Assembly: GCF_001553035.1 (NCBI RefSeq)
Contig: NZ_KQ959928.1
Span: 1-38,243, forward strand
Source of the DNA: Gemella haemolysans
Lineage (GTDB): Bacteria; Bacillota; Bacilli; Staphylococcales; Gemellaceae
Direction: 5' to 3'
Length of the DNA stretch: 38,243 bases
Positions 31,912-38,243 of this stretch are shown one piece after another. A program made the position numbers and the translations under genes. The notes under the pieces were generated by a model. That model saw only the letters and a list, made by a program, of their open reading frames with translations, searched no databases and had not been told where the DNA came from. Numbering within the stretch: the first letter of the stretch is position 1; the number at the start of each line of letters is the position of its first letter.

Positions 31912-32873
31912 AACTTTTCTCCTCTCTTAAATTTATCTTTTATCATTCTAATTCCTTCACTTAGGAACATAAAACATCCAATAGAGAACGGAACAACATA
32001 ATATGATAATCTATATATTATAATTGTCGCACCTATAATCTCTGGATTTATCCCTAAGTTCTTAAGCCCTATAAGAACTAAAGTATCAAAAGTACCTAAT
32101 CCTCCTGGAATCATAGTTAATAAGCCTACTATTGAAGCAACTATTATAACTCCCATAATCTGTAATTCCTTATCCGCTACTAAATCTCCCGTATAAAAAT
32201 AAAGAATCATAAGAATAATAAGGGCTGCAAATACCCATTCTAAAAAAGAAATCACTGTCAATTTAACACTTAAATATCTATCCGTTCTAATTCTTGGTTT
32301 TCTCAAATTAAAAAATAGATACAATGGTAAAAATAAAGACATCAATATTAATGAATAATAAAAAATTTTATTATTAGCATATAACGCTTGTCCTGGAAAG
32401 ACATTTAGTACTACAAAAATCGACAATAGACTGATTCCAGAAAGCATAGAAATAAGAATCATCCCTATTGCAGTAACTAATGTTTTTCCGTTTTTTGTAT
32501 ATGGTTTATACATATAATATCTAAGTCCGGCACCAATAAAGCCACCAAAACCTAGTACCATATTTAATGTGTTAGTCATAAAACTAATTTTAAAAATACG
32601 GAATGAAGACATATTTTTTGTTAAATTAATGGCTTTTAAGACAAAATAATCATAAAGACATAAAATACTTATACCTAATAAGCCGAACAATAACACTACT
32701 ACAAACTTAATTTCACCTATAGCTAGCGTAAGATGATGTATTTTTTTAAAATCTAAACTAACAATCTCTTTTTTAAAATAGGAAAAAATTAAATAAAATA
32801 TCAATAATCCCAAGCTTATCTGAACTAAATTCTTCAAATAATTAAAGGATCTTCTTTCAGTAATATTTTTCAT
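31908..32873 (-). CDS. Flippase-like membrane protein (UPF0104/LPG-synthase transmembrane family)
   Basis: The protein has 321 aa with about eight membrane helices. The family markers are GGFIGAGLRYYMYK and, near the C-terminus, PGGLGTFDTLVLIGL with IYRLSYYVVPF. This is the membrane half of MprF (the lysyl-phosphatidylglycerol flippase) without its aminoacyl-transferase half, so it may move a lipid without making it. Its gene overlaps plsY by 4 bp, which ties it to membrane lipid biogenesis. A promoter with TTGAAA, 17 nt, TGT-TAATAT lies at 32907-32935. The substrate is unknown. Confidence 0.82.
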   Translation of the reverse strand: MKNITERRSFNYLKNLVQISLGLLIFYLIFSYFKKEIVSLDFKKIHHLTLAIGEIKFVVVLLFGLLGISILCLYDYFVLKAINLTKNMSSFRIFKISFMTNTLNMVLGFGGFIGAGLRYYMYKPYTKNGKTLVTAIGMILISMLSGISLLSIFVVLNVFPGQALYANNKIFYYSLILMSLFLPLYLFFNLRKPRIRTDRYLSVKLTVISFLEWVFAALIILMILYFYTGDLVADKELQIMGVIIVASIVGLLTMIPGGLGTFDTLVLIGLKNLGINPEIIGATIIIYRLSYYVVPFSIGCFMFLSEGIRMIKDKFKRGEKL

Positions 32874-32906
32874 TTTTCTTTTCCTTAAATAATATTTATC
32901 TACTTT

Positions 32907-32935
32907 ATATTAACATTTTATAACATTTTTTTCAA
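32907..32935 (-). promoter_or_regulatory. Promoter of the flippase-plsY operon
   Basis: The minus strand has TTGAAA, a 17-nt spacer ending TGT, and TAATAT, about 35 nt before the ATG. Confidence 0.5.
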
Positions 32936-33004
32936 TACAATTAATTATTTAAAATTCTAACTATAAACTGTTTAATTAGGTAAAACTCTATAAATAAATA
33001 TTAC

Positions 33005-33034
33005 AGCAAAGAAAAGCTTTCGCTCTTCTTTGCT
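33005..33034 (-). terminator. Terminator of the trmR-mtnN operon
   Basis: The minus-strand stem AGCAAAGAAGAGC/GCTTTTCTTTGCT closed by a GAAA tetraloop lies 16 nt past the mtnN stop. The following sequence, GTAATATTT, is only moderately T-rich. Confidence 0.75.
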
Positions 33035-33049
33035 GATTTATAATTAATT

Positions 33050-33733
33050 TTAAAGTTTTTTTATTAACGCTGTAGTTAATATTGACGAGTTTACTGCAGC
33101 TATTTGTAAGAATTCATCAAAAGTAACTCGAGTTCCTTCTTCCGCCTTATCACTTACACTACGGCAAACTATAAATTTTGTTCCAAATTGGTAACAAGTT
33201 TGAGCAATCGCTGCTGCTTCCATCTCAACTACTTGCATATTAGGAAAGTTTTTCAATATTCCTTTTTTCAACTCTTTATTAGAGATAAAAGAATCGGATG
33301 TCCCCACTAACCCAAAGTGGATTTTATGATCTGGTAAGCTTATCTCTGAAGCTAATTTTTGTAATTCTTCATCACTCTTATATGCCGCTGGCATTTGTGG
33401 TACTTGACCAATTTCATAGCCAAACTCTGTTGCATCAACATCAAAATGTCTTACTTCTGTAGCAACGATCATGTCCCCAATTTCCATATCACCTTGCAGC
33501 GCACCACATGTACCTATATTAATCACATACTCTGGTTTATAGTGATCTAGTAATAGGGTTGTAGCAATAGCAGCATTCACCTTCCCTGGTAAACTTAACA
33601 TAAGAACAATATTGCGCCCTTCATATTTACCTTCATAAAATGTTACATGTGCTATTTTCTTTTCTTGTAAATCTTCTATCTTTTCTTTTATTATAGCCAC
33701 TTCTTCTGGCATTGCACCAATTAATGCTATCAT
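33050..33733 (-). CDS. mtnN: 5'-Methylthioadenosine/S-adenosylhomocysteine nucleosidase
   Basis: Cleaves adenine from methylthioadenosine and S-adenosylhomocysteine, removing the by-product of methyltransferases and feeding AI-2 synthesis. The protein has 227 aa. Visible family motifs are IALIGAMPEEV with the catalytic Glu near residue 11, NIGTCGALQGDMEIGD, VVEMEAAAIAQ with the ribose-binding Met-Glu, and CRSVSDKAEE with the catalytic Asp. It starts 4 nt after the greA stop with only a weak ribosome site, so it probably depends on coupling. Position after greA matches Bacillus. TrmR, the first gene of this operon, makes the SAH it consumes. Confidence 0.96.
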   Translation of the reverse strand: MIALIGAMPEEVAIIKEKIEDLQEKKIAHVTFYEGKYEGRNIVLMLSLPGKVNAAIATTLLLDHYKPEYVINIGTCGALQGDMEIGDMIVATEVRHFDVDATEFGYEIGQVPQMPAAYKSDEELQKLASEISLPDHKIHFGLVGTSDSFISNKELKKGILKNFPNMQVVEMEAAAIAQTCYQFGTKFIVCRSVSDKAEEGTRVTFDEFLQIAAVNSSILTTALIKKL

Positions 33734-33737
33734 AGTA

Positions 33738-34226
33738 CTATTCTACCGCTAAAATCTTGATATCCATTGAATCTTCTGGCCCTGTTGGTAATGAAACTTT
33801 TGCTACATCTCCAACTTCTTTTCCTAATAAAGCTTGAGCTACTGGAGATTCATTTGAAATTTTGAATTCAAATGGGTTAGCCTCAGCACTACCTACGATT
33901 TTGTATGTTTCTGTTAAACCATCTGGTAGTTCTTGATAAGTTACTTTGTTACCTAAACGAATTGTACTTGATTTTCCATCTAATTCGATAATAACAGCAT
34001 AACGAATCATTTGTTCCATCTCTAAGATTCTTTGCTCGATAAATCCTTGTTCATCTTTTGCTGCATCGTACTCTGAGTTCTCAGATAAGTCCCCGAAACT
34101 ACGGGCAATTTTAATTTTTTCAATTACTTCTGGACGTTTTACTTTTTTATAGTGTTCTAATTCTTCAACAAGTTTGTCATAACCTTCTTGGGTCATTTGA
34201 TATTCTAATTTTTCTTCTAAAGCCAT
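33738..34226 (-). CDS. greA: Transcription elongation factor GreA
   Basis: Rescues backtracked RNA polymerase by stimulating transcript cleavage. The protein has 162 aa, the standard length. The N-terminal coiled coil spans about 1-77, with the tip acids in [20 protein letters not shown] (the Asp and Glu that enter the polymerase active site). A C-terminal FKBP-like domain ends [26 protein letters not shown] precedes ATG. Fifth gene of the trmR-mtnN operon. Confidence 0.97.
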   Translation of the reverse strand: MALEEKLEYQMTQEGYDKLVEELEHYKKVKRPEVIEKIKIARSFGDLSENSEYDAAKDEQGFIEQRILEMEQMIRYAVIIELDGKSSTIRLGNKVTYQELPDGLTETYKIVGSAEANPFEFKISNESPVAQALLGKEVGDVAKVSLPTGPEDSMDIKILAVE

Positions 34227-34274
34227 AGTGATACTCCTTTTTTTAGTCTACTCTATATTATATCGTTTTTTTTA

Positions 34275-34901
34275 TTATTTTGCTAGTAGCGATTTGATTT
34301 TTGTTATTAAAATATCAATCGCTATATCATTATATCCACCATCAGGAACAATAATATCAGCATATTGTTTAGTTGGTTTAATATACTTTTCATGCATCGG
34401 TCTAACTGATACTAAATATTGATTTATTACTGATTCTACAGTTCTTCCACGCTCATTAATATCACGTAATAATCTTCGTAAAATACGTAGATCACTTGGT
34501 GTATCAACAAAAATCTTAATATCCATTAATTCACGTAGTTTCTCTGAATAAAGACCAAACATACCTTCGATAATAATTACATCTTTAGGTTCTTGATGTT
34601 TTTGTTCTTTACTACGAGTATGATTTACATAATCATATACAGGTAATTCAACAGCTTTCCCTTCAATTAATTCTAATAAATGATTGTAAAGTAATTCGTT
34701 ATCAAATGCACTAGGGTGATCATAGTTTGTTTTAACTCTTTCATCCATTGTCATATGGCTTTGATCTTTGTAGTAATAATCCTGCTCGATTAAAGCAACT
34801 TTATCTTGAGTTAACTCGTCTATAATTCTTTTTGTAACAGTAGTTTTACCACTACCGCTTCCTCCAACAATACCGATAATTTTTGGTCGTTTTGTAGCCA
34901 T
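34275..34901 (-). CDS. udk: Uridine kinase
   Basis: Phosphorylates uridine and cytidine in pyrimidine salvage. It has 208 aa, the family length. The P-loop GGSGSGKT is at 13-20. [28 protein letters not shown] and IIEGMFGLY carry the nucleoside- and metal-binding residues, and [12 protein letters not shown] is the LID region. ATG overlaps the stop of the upstream U32 gene by one base (TAATG), so the two are coupled. Confidence 0.96.
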   Translation of the reverse strand: MATKRPKIIGIVGGSGSGKTTVTKRIIDELTQDKVALIEQDYYYKDQSHMTMDERVKTNYDHPSAFDNELLYNHLLELIEGKAVELPVYDYVNHTRSKEQKHQEPKDVIIIEGMFGLYSEKLRELMDIKIFVDTPSDLRILRRLLRDINERGRTVESVINQYLVSVRPMHEKYIKPTKQYADIIVPDGGYNDIAIDILITKIKSLLAK

Positions 34902-36172
34902 TAGCGTCCCATTTCCTTTCGCATCATATTGCTTTTAAATACTCTAGAGTCTAATTTTGTTCTAATAATTTGAAGTGGATGTCTTGCTGCATCTAGTAAT
35001 TCACCATCTTCATCATAAATTTCTCCGATAACTTGTCTAAATGTATCGATCTCTGGTCCAAAAAATTCAACTTCTTGCCCAGTTTTAAAGAAGTTACGTT
35101 GTTGAATTGTTGCAATTTGAGTTTCTTCATCATAGTGAAGAACTTGCCCAACGAAGTCATAATTTGTTTTCTTACCACCTTCGTTTCCAAACATTTGTTC
35201 AGAATACTTAGGAATCTCATAGAAGAATGACATCGCAGTGTCACGGTTAGCACATTTATATAGTTCTAATTTATATTCTGGTGTCATCTCAAAATTATCT
35301 GGGTCTGCACAATAGTCATCGATTAGTTTTCTATACACACTTGCAACTGTTGCTACATAGTGAATAGACTTCATACGTCCTTCAACTTTTAATGAATCAA
35401 TACCTAATTCAATAATCTCTGGTACTGCTTCAATTAATGTTAAATCTTTTGGACTCATCGCATAAGGATTTGCACCTTCATCGAATAATTTAGTATCTTC
35501 ATCAGTTCCTTCTTCATAAAGGTCATAATTCCAACGACATGATTGACAGCACCCTCCACGGTTACTATCACGAGCTGTCATGTAGTTACTTAATGTACAA
35601 CGTCCAGAATACGCTATACACATTGCACCGTGAACAAACATCTCAATCTCTACATCTGTTTTTTCACGAATTTCTTTAATTTCTTCATATCCTGTTTCAC
35701 GAGCTAATACTACGCGGTGCACTCCTTCGCTTTCCCAATATCTAACTTCCTTATAGTTTGAGATTGATTGTTGTGTACTGATATGTACCTCTACTTTTGG
35801 AGCCACAGCTTTACATCTTTCAATGATATATGGATCTGCTACGATAATTCCTCTTACTCCTGCATCTTGAAGTCCCATTAAGAATTCATCTAATCCTTCA
35901 AAGTTCTCATCGTGCGCAATAATGTTCGCTGTAACATAAATATCAGCTCCATATTTTGCTGCAAATTCACAACCTTCTTTAATCTCTTCAATTGTAAAGT
36001 TGTCCGCATTACTACGAAGTCCAAACTCCTGCCCTCCTAAGAACACCGCATCTGCTCCGTAATGAATAGCTATTTTTAATTTTTCTAAATTCCCTGCTGG
36101 AAGCAGTAATTCTGGTTTTTTCGTTATTACTCTCTTACCGTCTCTAATTTCTGAAATATTTGGTATCGCCAT
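34901..36172 (-). CDS. trhP2: U32-family tRNA hydroxylation protein TrhP2 (YrrO-like)
   Basis: The protein has 423 aa and resembles Bacillus YrrO. The old label 'peptidase U32' is misleading: yrrM, yrrN and yrrO are needed for 5-methoxyuridine at tRNA position 34, this type of protein acting in the hydroxylation step. The U32 signature is exact: [19 protein letters not shown] with Cys185 and Cys192, plus Cys208, Cys209 and Cys212 in [10 protein letters not shown], candidate Fe-S ligands. The start ATG 36172 has an in-frame stop two codons upstream. The nearest good ribosome site (AAGGAGG) is about 31 nt away, separated by a hairpin (36178-36199). Confidence 0.92.
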   Translation of the reverse strand: MAIPNISEIRDGKRVITKKPELLLPAGNLEKLKIAIHYGADAVFLGGQEFGLRSNADNFTIEEIKEGCEFAAKYGADIYVTANIIAHDENFEGLDEFLMGLQDAGVRGIIVADPYIIERCKAVAPKVEVHISTQQSISNYKEVRYWESEGVHRVVLARETGYEEIKEIREKTDVEIEMFVHGAMCIAYSGRCTLSNYMTARDSNRGGCCQSCRWNYDLYEEGTDEDTKLFDEGANPYAMSPKDLTLIEAVPEIIELGIDSLKVEGRMKSIHYVATVASVYRKLIDDYCADPDNFEMTPEYKLELYKCANRDTAMSFFYEIPKYSEQMFGNEGGKKTNYDFVGQVLHYDEETQIATIQQRNFFKTGQEVEFFGPEIDTFRQVIGEIYDEDGELLDAARHPLQIIRTKLDSRVFKSNMMRKEMGR

Positions 36173-36177
36173 AAGTT

Positions 36178-36215
36178 AAGGTCACATTCAAGTATGACCC
36201 ATCCTCCTTGTCTTT
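36178..36215 (-). promoter_or_regulatory. Distant Shine-Dalgarno and intervening hairpin before trhP2
   Basis: The minus strand reads AAGGAGG (ending near 36203), then ATG, then a stem GGTCATA/TGTGACC with a 6-nt loop, then TTAACTT and the trhP2 ATG. Folding the stem would bring the ribosome site to about 10 nt from the start codon. The ATG touching the ribosome site opens only four codons. Confidence 0.5.
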
Positions 36216-36268
36216 TTTTACTAGGTTTTATATAGGAAACCTTATCCTTTTATACATTCAAAAATATA

Positions 36269-37195
36269 CTAGTACATAGTTTTCTTATAGAAGAACCCTA
36301 AGTCTACTTCTCTATATTTTGGTTTAATTCTTTCTATATCGTTATAGAAATCTTGTTTTTCATCTTCGTATGCCTCTTTATCTTCATAATAAAGATCAAT
36401 AGCATCACGATAAATAGTTACAACCTCTGTGATGTAATCTTCATCTTTTAAAACACCTTCAATCTTAAATGCAGTTACCCCTGCTTCGATTAGACGATCT
36501 AATTCTTCTATCGCACAGATATCATTTGCACTCATGATGTGCGTCCCATTCGAATCCTCAAAAATTGGATAACGTTCATTTCTATCTTGACTGTATAGGA
36601 ATAGTTTCTTAGAATTACTATATTCTTCAATATACTTCTCTTTACCACTATACATAAAATAGTTATCCACCAATTTTCTTACAGATTGGAACATACAAAG
36701 CATCCCCTGAACTTGTACTTCAATCTCATATTCACTTTTTCCTGTAATTTCAAGAATTTCATCAATAGTTAATTCTTTTGATAGACAGGTTCTATAAGCT
36801 CCACGTTTCCCCCAATAATTACATGAGAAAGAGTTCGTAGCTAATGTATGTGGATCCCATTGAAGTTTAAAGTCAAGATTTTCTTCTCTTAAAATTGTTA
36901 TAATTGTTGGTTCTCCATATATTAGAGCATCTACATTTAGTTTTGATAAATAGTGTAAATAATCAACTAAGTCATCTATATGCTCATTATGGAATATTGC
37001 ATTTACACTAACGTATGCTTTTTTCCCTGCTTGGTGTATAATCTCAATAGCTTTTTTTAATTCGTCTCTCTTAAATTCACCAGCAAGACGTAATCCATAT
37101 TTTTCTTCACCAATAACGAAACTATCAGCTCCTACATTTATCAGTTCATAAATATGATCAATACTTTTCGGTGTTACAACTAACTCTACTGTCAT
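36269..37195 (-). CDS. trhP1: U32-family tRNA hydroxylation protein TrhP1 (YrrN-like)
   Basis: The protein has 308 aa. It shares the TIM-barrel N-terminal half with its neighbour (VELVVTPKSIDHIYELINVGADSFVIG; KKAYVSVNAIFHNE). At the U32 signature it reads QVQGMLCMFQSVRKL, so the second Cys is missing and the CC..C cluster is absent; it cannot bind metal as TrhP2 might. The shorter partner of YrrO in Bacillus is about the same length. It probably works together with TrhP2 in 5-hydroxyuridine synthesis. AGAGGAT precedes ATG. Confidence 0.88.
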   Translation of the reverse strand: MTVELVVTPKSIDHIYELINVGADSFVIGEEKYGLRLAGEFKRDELKKAIEIIHQAGKKAYVSVNAIFHNEHIDDLVDYLHYLSKLNVDALIYGEPTIITILREENLDFKLQWDPHTLATNSFSCNYWGKRGAYRTCLSKELTIDEILEITGKSEYEIEVQVQGMLCMFQSVRKLVDNYFMYSGKEKYIEEYSNSKKLFLYSQDRNERYPIFEDSNGTHIMSANDICAIEELDRLIEAGVTAFKIEGVLKDEDYITEVVTIYRDAIDLYYEDKEAYEDEKQDFYNDIERIKPKYREVDLGFFYKKTMY

Positions 37196-37243
37196 TTTTT
37201 ATCCTCTCTTAATAAAATATAATAACTTCACAGTTCTATAATT

Positions 37244-37891
37244 TTATTTTCTTGTTGTTATAGTTATTCCATCTCCAAATGGTAATATTACACTCTCATA
37301 ATTTTCATGTTTTAATAACCATTCGTTGTAATTATTAATTTTTCTAGAAAGTTGTTTTAAATCTCTACTATGTTTAATAATACTTGGATCGGCAACCATT
37401 CCTTTGAATAGTACATTGTCCGTAATAACTACGACATCCTCAGCAAAATATGGTTCATATAATTCAAAAAACTTTCTACTTTGACTCTTAGCACCATCAA
37501 TGAATACTACATCATATGGGGCATTTGTCACTACTTCACCTTGAAGTTCTAATGCATCTGCATGAAGTAATGTTATTTTATCAGTAAGATTTCTCTTTTC
37601 TATGTTATTTTTTGCTTGGTTATACATCTTATCATCACGCTCAATAGTTGTGACATTACATCCTATTTTTTCAGCTAATTTAATAGATGTATATCCAATT
37701 GCCGTTCCTATTTCTAACAAATTCTTAGCTTTTTTTACTTTAAGCATTTGAATTAAAAATCTTATCCCTATTTTATCTATAATAGGCACTCTATTTTCTT
37801 CGGCATATTTTTCTAATTCTAGATAAAATTCATCAAAATCTTCTAACAAATTAATAACATATAAATCATCTTTTGATTCTATCGCAACCAT
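37244..37891 (-). CDS. trmR: tRNA 5-hydroxyuridine methyltransferase TrmR (YrrM)
   Basis: SAM-dependent O-methyltransferase that converts 5-hydroxyuridine to 5-methoxyuridine at the wobble position of tRNA. I start it at ATG 37891 (215 aa) because GGAGG lies 5 nt upstream; the ATG at 37903 overlaps that ribosome site. Motif I is LLEIGTAIGYTSIKLA, followed by TTIERDDKMYNQAKNNI, the acidic residue after strand 2, and the metal-binding region DVVFIDGAKSQSR and VVITDNVLFKG. First gene of trmR-trhP1-trhP2-udk-greA-mtnN, the same order as in Bacillus, which strongly supports the assignment. Confidence 0.93.
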   Translation of the reverse strand: MVAIESKDDLYVINLLEDFDEFYLELEKYAEENRVPIIDKIGIRFLIQMLKVKKAKNLLEIGTAIGYTSIKLAEKIGCNVTTIERDDKMYNQAKNNIEKRNLTDKITLLHADALELQGEVVTNAPYDVVFIDGAKSQSRKFFELYEPYFAEDVVVITDNVLFKGMVADPSIIKHSRDLKQLSRKINNYNEWLLKHENYESVILPFGDGITITTRK

Positions 37892-38123
37892 GTTTACCTC
37901 CATATTTATACATCATATTATAATACCATAAAAGTTGGTATAAATGCAATTATAAAGACTAGTACACATAAAATATTCAAATAGACACGACACCATTATA
38001 TACATATCATACAATTATATTTTTGTAGCTATAAAATTTATATAATTTATCCATTAAATACATTTTATCTTAAATATAATACTGATTTTCCATATATACG
38101 CTTTAAATCTAATTAAGAACACT

Positions 38124-38155
38124 AAAAAAAGAGATCAACCGAAGTTAACCTCTTT
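38124..38155 (-). terminator. Terminator of pta
   Basis: The minus-strand stem AAAGAGGTTAAC/GTTGATCTCTTT (two G-U pairs) is closed by C(UUCG)G and followed by a run of T residues. It lies 13 nt beyond the stop at 38168. Confidence 0.93.
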
Positions 38156-38167
38156 ATAATTATAATA

Positions 38168-38243
38168 CTATTTTTCTAAAGCTTGAACAGCTGTAATTAA
38201 TGAAAGTTTGTATACATCTTCTGCATTACATCCACGAGATAGG
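38168..38243 (-). CDS. pta: Phosphate acetyltransferase, C-terminal end only
   Basis: The last 24 codons and TAG are in the window; the rest lies to the right. The peptide contains LSRGCNAEDVYKLSLITA followed by VQALEK. It matches from memory the conserved C-terminus of bacterial Pta (DLSRGC..EDVY.L..ITA.QA). The enzyme interconverts acetyl-CoA and acetyl phosphate, so it uses the product of the PDH complex. The call rests on this short but characteristic motif. Confidence 0.8.
   Translation of the reverse strand, partial: LSRGCNAEDVYKLSLITAVQALEK

Noticed and set aside
36190-36206. Leader peptide ORF (ATG-GGT-CAT-ACT-TGA) before trhP2
   Set aside because: Its ATG directly touches the Shine-Dalgarno, leaving no spacing for initiation.
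34901-37195. Peptidase (collagenase) function for the two U32 proteins
   Set aside because: Gene order with trmR and known work on yrrMNO point to tRNA hydroxylation, not proteolysis.
1-38243. CRISPR arrays, tRNA or rRNA genes, transposases, prophage genes
   Set aside because: None were seen on reading both strands; the dispersed repeats are not regularly spaced and carry no spacers.

Overview
The window is AT-rich DNA from a low-GC Gram-positive bacterium of the class Bacilli. A Gemella-like organism fits best. The evidence is a YSIRK-type surface protein, a class B sortase, strong AGGAGG ribosome sites, a streptococcal-style pyruvate dehydrogenase cluster with a lipoyl domain fused to E3, a streptococcal-type NrdG and TrpS, and the Bacillus order trmR-trhP1-trhP2-udk-greA-mtnN. 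The genus is an inference. No rRNA, tRNA, CRISPR, phage or insertion sequence was seen.

Layout. 1-3323 (-): a very large cell-wall-type surface protein with a lipase-like Ser motif and G5 domains, cut by the window edge. 4144-9486 (-): a membrane glycosyltransferase with a GT2 partner, then a YhgE/Pip-type membrane protein. 9613-12254 (-): anaerobic RNR activase NrdG and an ABC exporter. 12779-15395 (+): pyroglutamyl peptidase, then a MarR-MATE operon with a clear promoter and operator. 15451-17687 (-): a sortase B carrying a lipobox, a YbjQ protein and lipoate ligase. 17865-21504: TrpS, a membrane-anchored EndA-type nuclease, PsiE (-), a GNAT acetyltransferase and acetolactate decarboxylase. 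21653-26915 (-): the pyruvate dehydrogenase operon. 27475-29130 (+): L-lactate permease. 29190-30454 (-): a 63-aa metallothionein-like protein, a 38-aa highly cationic peptide ORF, and a secreted NlpC/P60-type protein. 30898-32873: a small membrane protein (+), PlsY and a flippase-like protein (-). 33050-37891 (-): the tRNA-modification and housekeeping operon. 38168-38243 (-): the last codons of phosphate acetyltransferase.

Metabolically the genes connect. The lactate permease imports lactate, PDH (lipoylated with the help of LplA) makes acetyl-CoA, Pta leads to acetyl phosphate, and acetolactate decarboxylase drains pyruvate to acetoin. trmR/trhP1/trhP2 make 5-methoxyuridine at the tRNA wobble position.

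The most unusual items are: (i) a dispersed intergenic element of about 110 bp that folds into two long hairpins (three full copies and one partial copy used as a terminator); (ii) the internally duplicated metallothionein-like protein; (iii) the 38-aa cationic peptide gene beside it, too short for routine gene calling; (iv) a sortase that appears to be a lipoprotein; (v) a hairpin that may bridge a distant Shine-Dalgarno to the trhP2 start codon.
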